Assembly: GCF_009796285.1 (NCBI RefSeq)
Contig: NZ_CP047020.1
Coordinates: forward strand, 9,114,001 to 9,178,000
Direction: 5' to 3'
Origin: Streptomyces broussonetiae
Lineage (GTDB): Bacteria > Actinomycetota > Actinomycetes > Streptomycetales > Streptomycetaceae
Length of the DNA: 64,000 nucleotides
Shown: piece by piece, positions 61,976 to 64,000 of the stretch
How positions within the stretch are numbered: position 1 is the stretch's first letter
Layout: each line of letters begins with the position of its first letter
The notes under the pieces: model-generated
What the model saw: the letters and a program-made list of their open reading frames with translations, nothing else
Told to the model about the DNA's origin: nothing
Database searches by the model: none
Made by a program: the position numbers and the translations under genes

Positions 61976-63064
61976 ATGACCGTCATCACGACCGCCACGG
62001 CACTGCTCGCCGACATCGCGGTGGAGAAGGACCGCACGGACGCCGTGCAGGCCTTCGTCAAGCAGGAGACGATCCTCGTCGAGATCACCACCGGGGACGG
62101 CCTCCAGGGAATCGGGTACGCCTACACGATCGGCACCGGCGGATCGTCGGTGCTGGCCCTGCTCCGGGAGCACCTGCTTCCTCTCCTCGTCGGCGCGGAC
62201 GCCCGCAACGTCGAGGCCCTGTGGCAGCGGCTGTTCGCGACGACGCGGGCCACGACCACCGGAGCCATCACCTCCCTCGCCCTCGCCGCCGTGGACACCG
62301 CCCTGTGGGACCTGCGGTGCAGGCGCGCCGGTGAACCGCTGTGGCGACTGGCCGGCGGCCACCGCCAGGAAGTCCCGCTCTACGACACCGAAGGCGGCTG
62401 GCTCCACCTGGACACCGACGACCTGGTCCGCTCGGCACTCGAGGCGCAGAAGGCCGGGTGGGCGGGCGTCAAGATCAAGGTGGGCAAGCCGCATGTGGCG
62501 GAGGACGCGGAGCGGCTGCGCGCCGTCCGCGAAGCCGTGGGTCCGTCGATGCACATCATGACCGACGCCAACCAGTCACAGACCATCTCCTCGGCACTCC
62601 ACCTCGCGGCCGCCCTCGAACCGTACGGGCCGTACTGGCTCGAGGAACCCCTTCCGGCCGACGACGTCAGCGGACACGCCCGCCTGGCGGCCGCGACGAG
62701 GACTCCCGTCGCCGTCGGTGAGTCCCTGTACTCCGCCATGCAGTTCCGCGCCTACCTGGAGTCGGGCGCGGCCTCCGTCGTACAGGTCGACGCCGCACGC
62801 ATCGGCGGCATCACTCCGTGGCTGAAGGTCGCGCACACCGCGGAGAGCCACAACGCCATGGTCTGCCCGCACTTCCTGATGGAACTGCACGTCAGCCTGG
62901 CCGCCGCGGTGCCCAACGGCATGTTCGTCGAGTACATCCCGCAACTGAGGGCCGTGACCCGCACCGAACTGATGATCCGTCACGGACACGCGGTGGCACC
63001 GGACATGCCAGGCATCGGGATCGACTGGGACATGGACGCCGTCGACAACCGGAGGGTGGCATGA
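61976..63064 (+). CDS. Mandelate racemase/muconate lactonizing family sugar-acid dehydratase
   Basis: This 362-residue enolase-superfamily enzyme carries KIKVGK (catalytic Lys), the metal ligands in MTDANQS, EEPLPADD and VGESLY, and PHFLMELHVSLAAAVPNG with the late His. The KxK plus His pattern fits the mandelate racemase subgroup, such as galactarate/talarate dehydratases. It sits between the binding protein and permease genes of an ABC importer, so it probably acts on the imported compound. It is a second enolase-superfamily enzyme besides dgoD. Confidence 0.85.
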   Translation: MTVITTATALLADIAVEKDRTDAVQAFVKQETILVEITTGDGLQGIGYAYTIGTGGSSVLALLREHLLPLLVGADARNVEALWQRLFATTRATTTGAITSLALAAVDTALWDLRCRRAGEPLWRLAGGHRQEVPLYDTEGGWLHLDTDDLVRSALEAQKAGWAGVKIKVGKPHVAEDAERLRAVREAVGPSMHIMTDANQSQTISSALHLAAALEPYGPYWLEEPLPADDVSGHARLAAATRTPVAVGESLYSAMQFRAYLESGAASVVQVDAARIGGITPWLKVAHTAESHNAMVCPHFLMELHVSLAAAVPNGMFVEYIPQLRAVTRTELMIRHGHAVAPDMPGIGIDWDMDAVDNRRVA

Positions 63065-64000
63065 AGGCACCCGCGACGACCCCGGAGCACGACCGTCGGA
63101 CCGACCGAGCCAAGGCCGCGCCCCAGCCCGCCCGGCGGCTGCCGTTCTGGGTGAACCAGCGCCTCGGTCTCCTGGTGCTCACCGTCGCTCTCGCCGCGCT
63201 GTTCGGCCTCCTGCGGCCGGCGTTCCTCGACCAGCGGCTCGTGCTGTTCCCCCTGCTGCGGGACATCTCGACGCTGACCGTCGTCGCGCTCGCGCAGATG
63301 GTGGTCCTGTCCGTGGGACACATGAACCTCGCCGTCGGCCGGATGGCCGCCTTCGGCGCCCTCTTCGCGGGCCTCGGCTACGACAGGCTCGGCCTTCCAC
63401 TCCAACTCGGCCTGCTGCTCTGCCTGTTCGTCGGCGCCGCCATCGGCGCCCTGACCGGCTGGATCATCGCCCGTACCGGCGTCAGTGCCTTCGTGGTCAC
63501 CCTGGCCATGGACTTCGCCCTGCAGGGACTGGTCTCCCTGCTCTACTCGGCGCTGACCGAGAACGCGGCCTTCACCACTCGGCCGAGCGGGCTCATGGAC
63601 CTGCGCACCACCTCGCTCGCCGACATCTGCGTCGGTCGCCTCTGCGGATCCCCGGCCGTCCCGCAGATGGCACAGTTCACGGTCCTGGCGCTGGGCGGCC
63701 TCGGTGTGCTGTACTCCCGCACCCGGGTGGGCCGGGAACTGCTGCTCACCGGCGCCAACCCCGCGGCGGCGGAGCTGTCGGGCATCCCCACGGGCCGCCG
63801 CGTGATCCTCGCGCACACCCTGTCCGGACTGCTCGCCGCACTCGCCGGTTTCATGGCCGCCGTGAGCACCGGCACGTTCCGCGCCTCCATCGGTCAGGAC
63901 TTCATGCTGCCCTCGTTCCTCGGCGCGGTCCTGGGCGGGACCCTGCTCACCGGCGGCGTCGTCTCCGTACTCGGCGCCCTGCTGGGCACCTCGCTGGTCG
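63061..64000 (+). CDS. Ribose/galactose-type ABC transporter permease (C-terminus beyond window)
   Basis: ATG 63061 overlaps the dehydratase stop by 4 bases. The 313 visible residues of an RbsC-type permease (BPD_transp_2) have about eight membrane segments, and conserved segments such as VVLSVGHMNLAVGRMAAFGA, FVVTLAMDFALQGLVS and the end GTFRASIGQDFMLPSFLGAV. The gene runs off the right edge. The ATPase gene is probably further on. Confidence 0.92.
   Translation, partial: MKAPATTPEHDRRTDRAKAAPQPARRLPFWVNQRLGLLVLTVALAALFGLLRPAFLDQRLVLFPLLRDISTLTVVALAQMVVLSVGHMNLAVGRMAAFGALFAGLGYDRLGLPLQLGLLLCLFVGAAIGALTGWIIARTGVSAFVVTLAMDFALQGLVSLLYSALTENAAFTTRPSGLMDLRTTSLADICVGRLCGSPAVPQMAQFTVLALGGLGVLYSRTRVGRELLLTGANPAAAELSGIPTGRRVILAHTLSGLLAALAGFMAAVSTGTFRASIGQDFMLPSFLGAVLGGTLLTGGVVSVLGALLGTSLV

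Noticed and set aside
1..64000. CRISPR arrays, insertion sequences, integrases, rRNA or tRNA genes, riboswitches
   Set aside because: No regularly spaced repeats, transposase or integrase motifs, or conserved RNA cores were seen on either strand.

Overview
The window is high-GC DNA with clear Streptomyces character. Codons end strongly in G/C, there are paralogous ClpP peptidases, a sarcosine oxidase operon, TAT-exported glycosidases, ROK/HxlR/FCD-GntR regulators and F420-type oxidoreductases. No rRNA, tRNA, CRISPR array, transposase or phage gene was found. Most of it reads as accessory metabolism of a soil actinomycete.

Left part (1-10.9 kb): a truncated GH30 glycosidase, an LmeA-like (DUF2993) membrane protein, a SUKH protein, a DUF998 membrane protein, a two-gene clpP operon with a palindromic operator, a GNAT enzyme, a YheO/DauR-like regulator with a D-threonine-aldolase-like enzyme, and an XRE/MmyB regulator divergent from a PdxI-type pyridoxal reductase.

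11.0-16.1 kb: a tightly coupled five-gene minus-strand operon. It encodes a BacA-like (prephenate decarboxylase/dehydratase fold) protein, a DUF6421-like protein of unknown function, an EamA exporter, an ATP-grasp ligase and a class IV aminotransferase. The parts match bacilysin logic (prephenate-derived amino acid, transamination, peptide ligation, export) but with different families. This is the best candidate for an undescribed small-molecule pathway.

16.5-29.5 kb: an SDR, an aldo/keto reductase with a divergent TetR and matching operators, a flavin-dependent monooxygenase, a RimK-like ligase, a helicase with HA repeats, a double-GNAT protein, a MerR-PP2C fusion, a DenD-like epimerase, and C-terminal remnants of a divergent ArsR/MFS pair.

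29.5-45.7 kb: glyA-soxB-soxD-soxA-soxG, fully overlapping, with a divergent FCD-GntR regulator and a perfect palindrome between them (sarcosine to methylene-THF to serine). Then lpd, an SDR, a YhgE/SNG1-like permease, decayed oxidoreductase genes, an LLM/SRPBCC pair and two HxlR regulators.

45.7-64 kb: an alpha-galactoside/galactonate island. A plus-strand operon encodes the De Ley-Doudoroff route (galactonate dehydratase, epimerase-like, KDPGal aldolase, SMP-30 lactonase, KDPGal kinase). Two of its genes carry apparent one-base frameshifts, and a truncated GntR lies at its head. Downstream are an SGNH hydrolase, GH95 and GH27 secreted enzymes, a ROK repressor divergent from a GH36 alpha-galactosidase, and an ABC sugar importer with an enolase-superfamily dehydratase. 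Polymers would be cut outside, sugars imported, and galactose oxidised to pyruvate and glyceraldehyde-3-phosphate.
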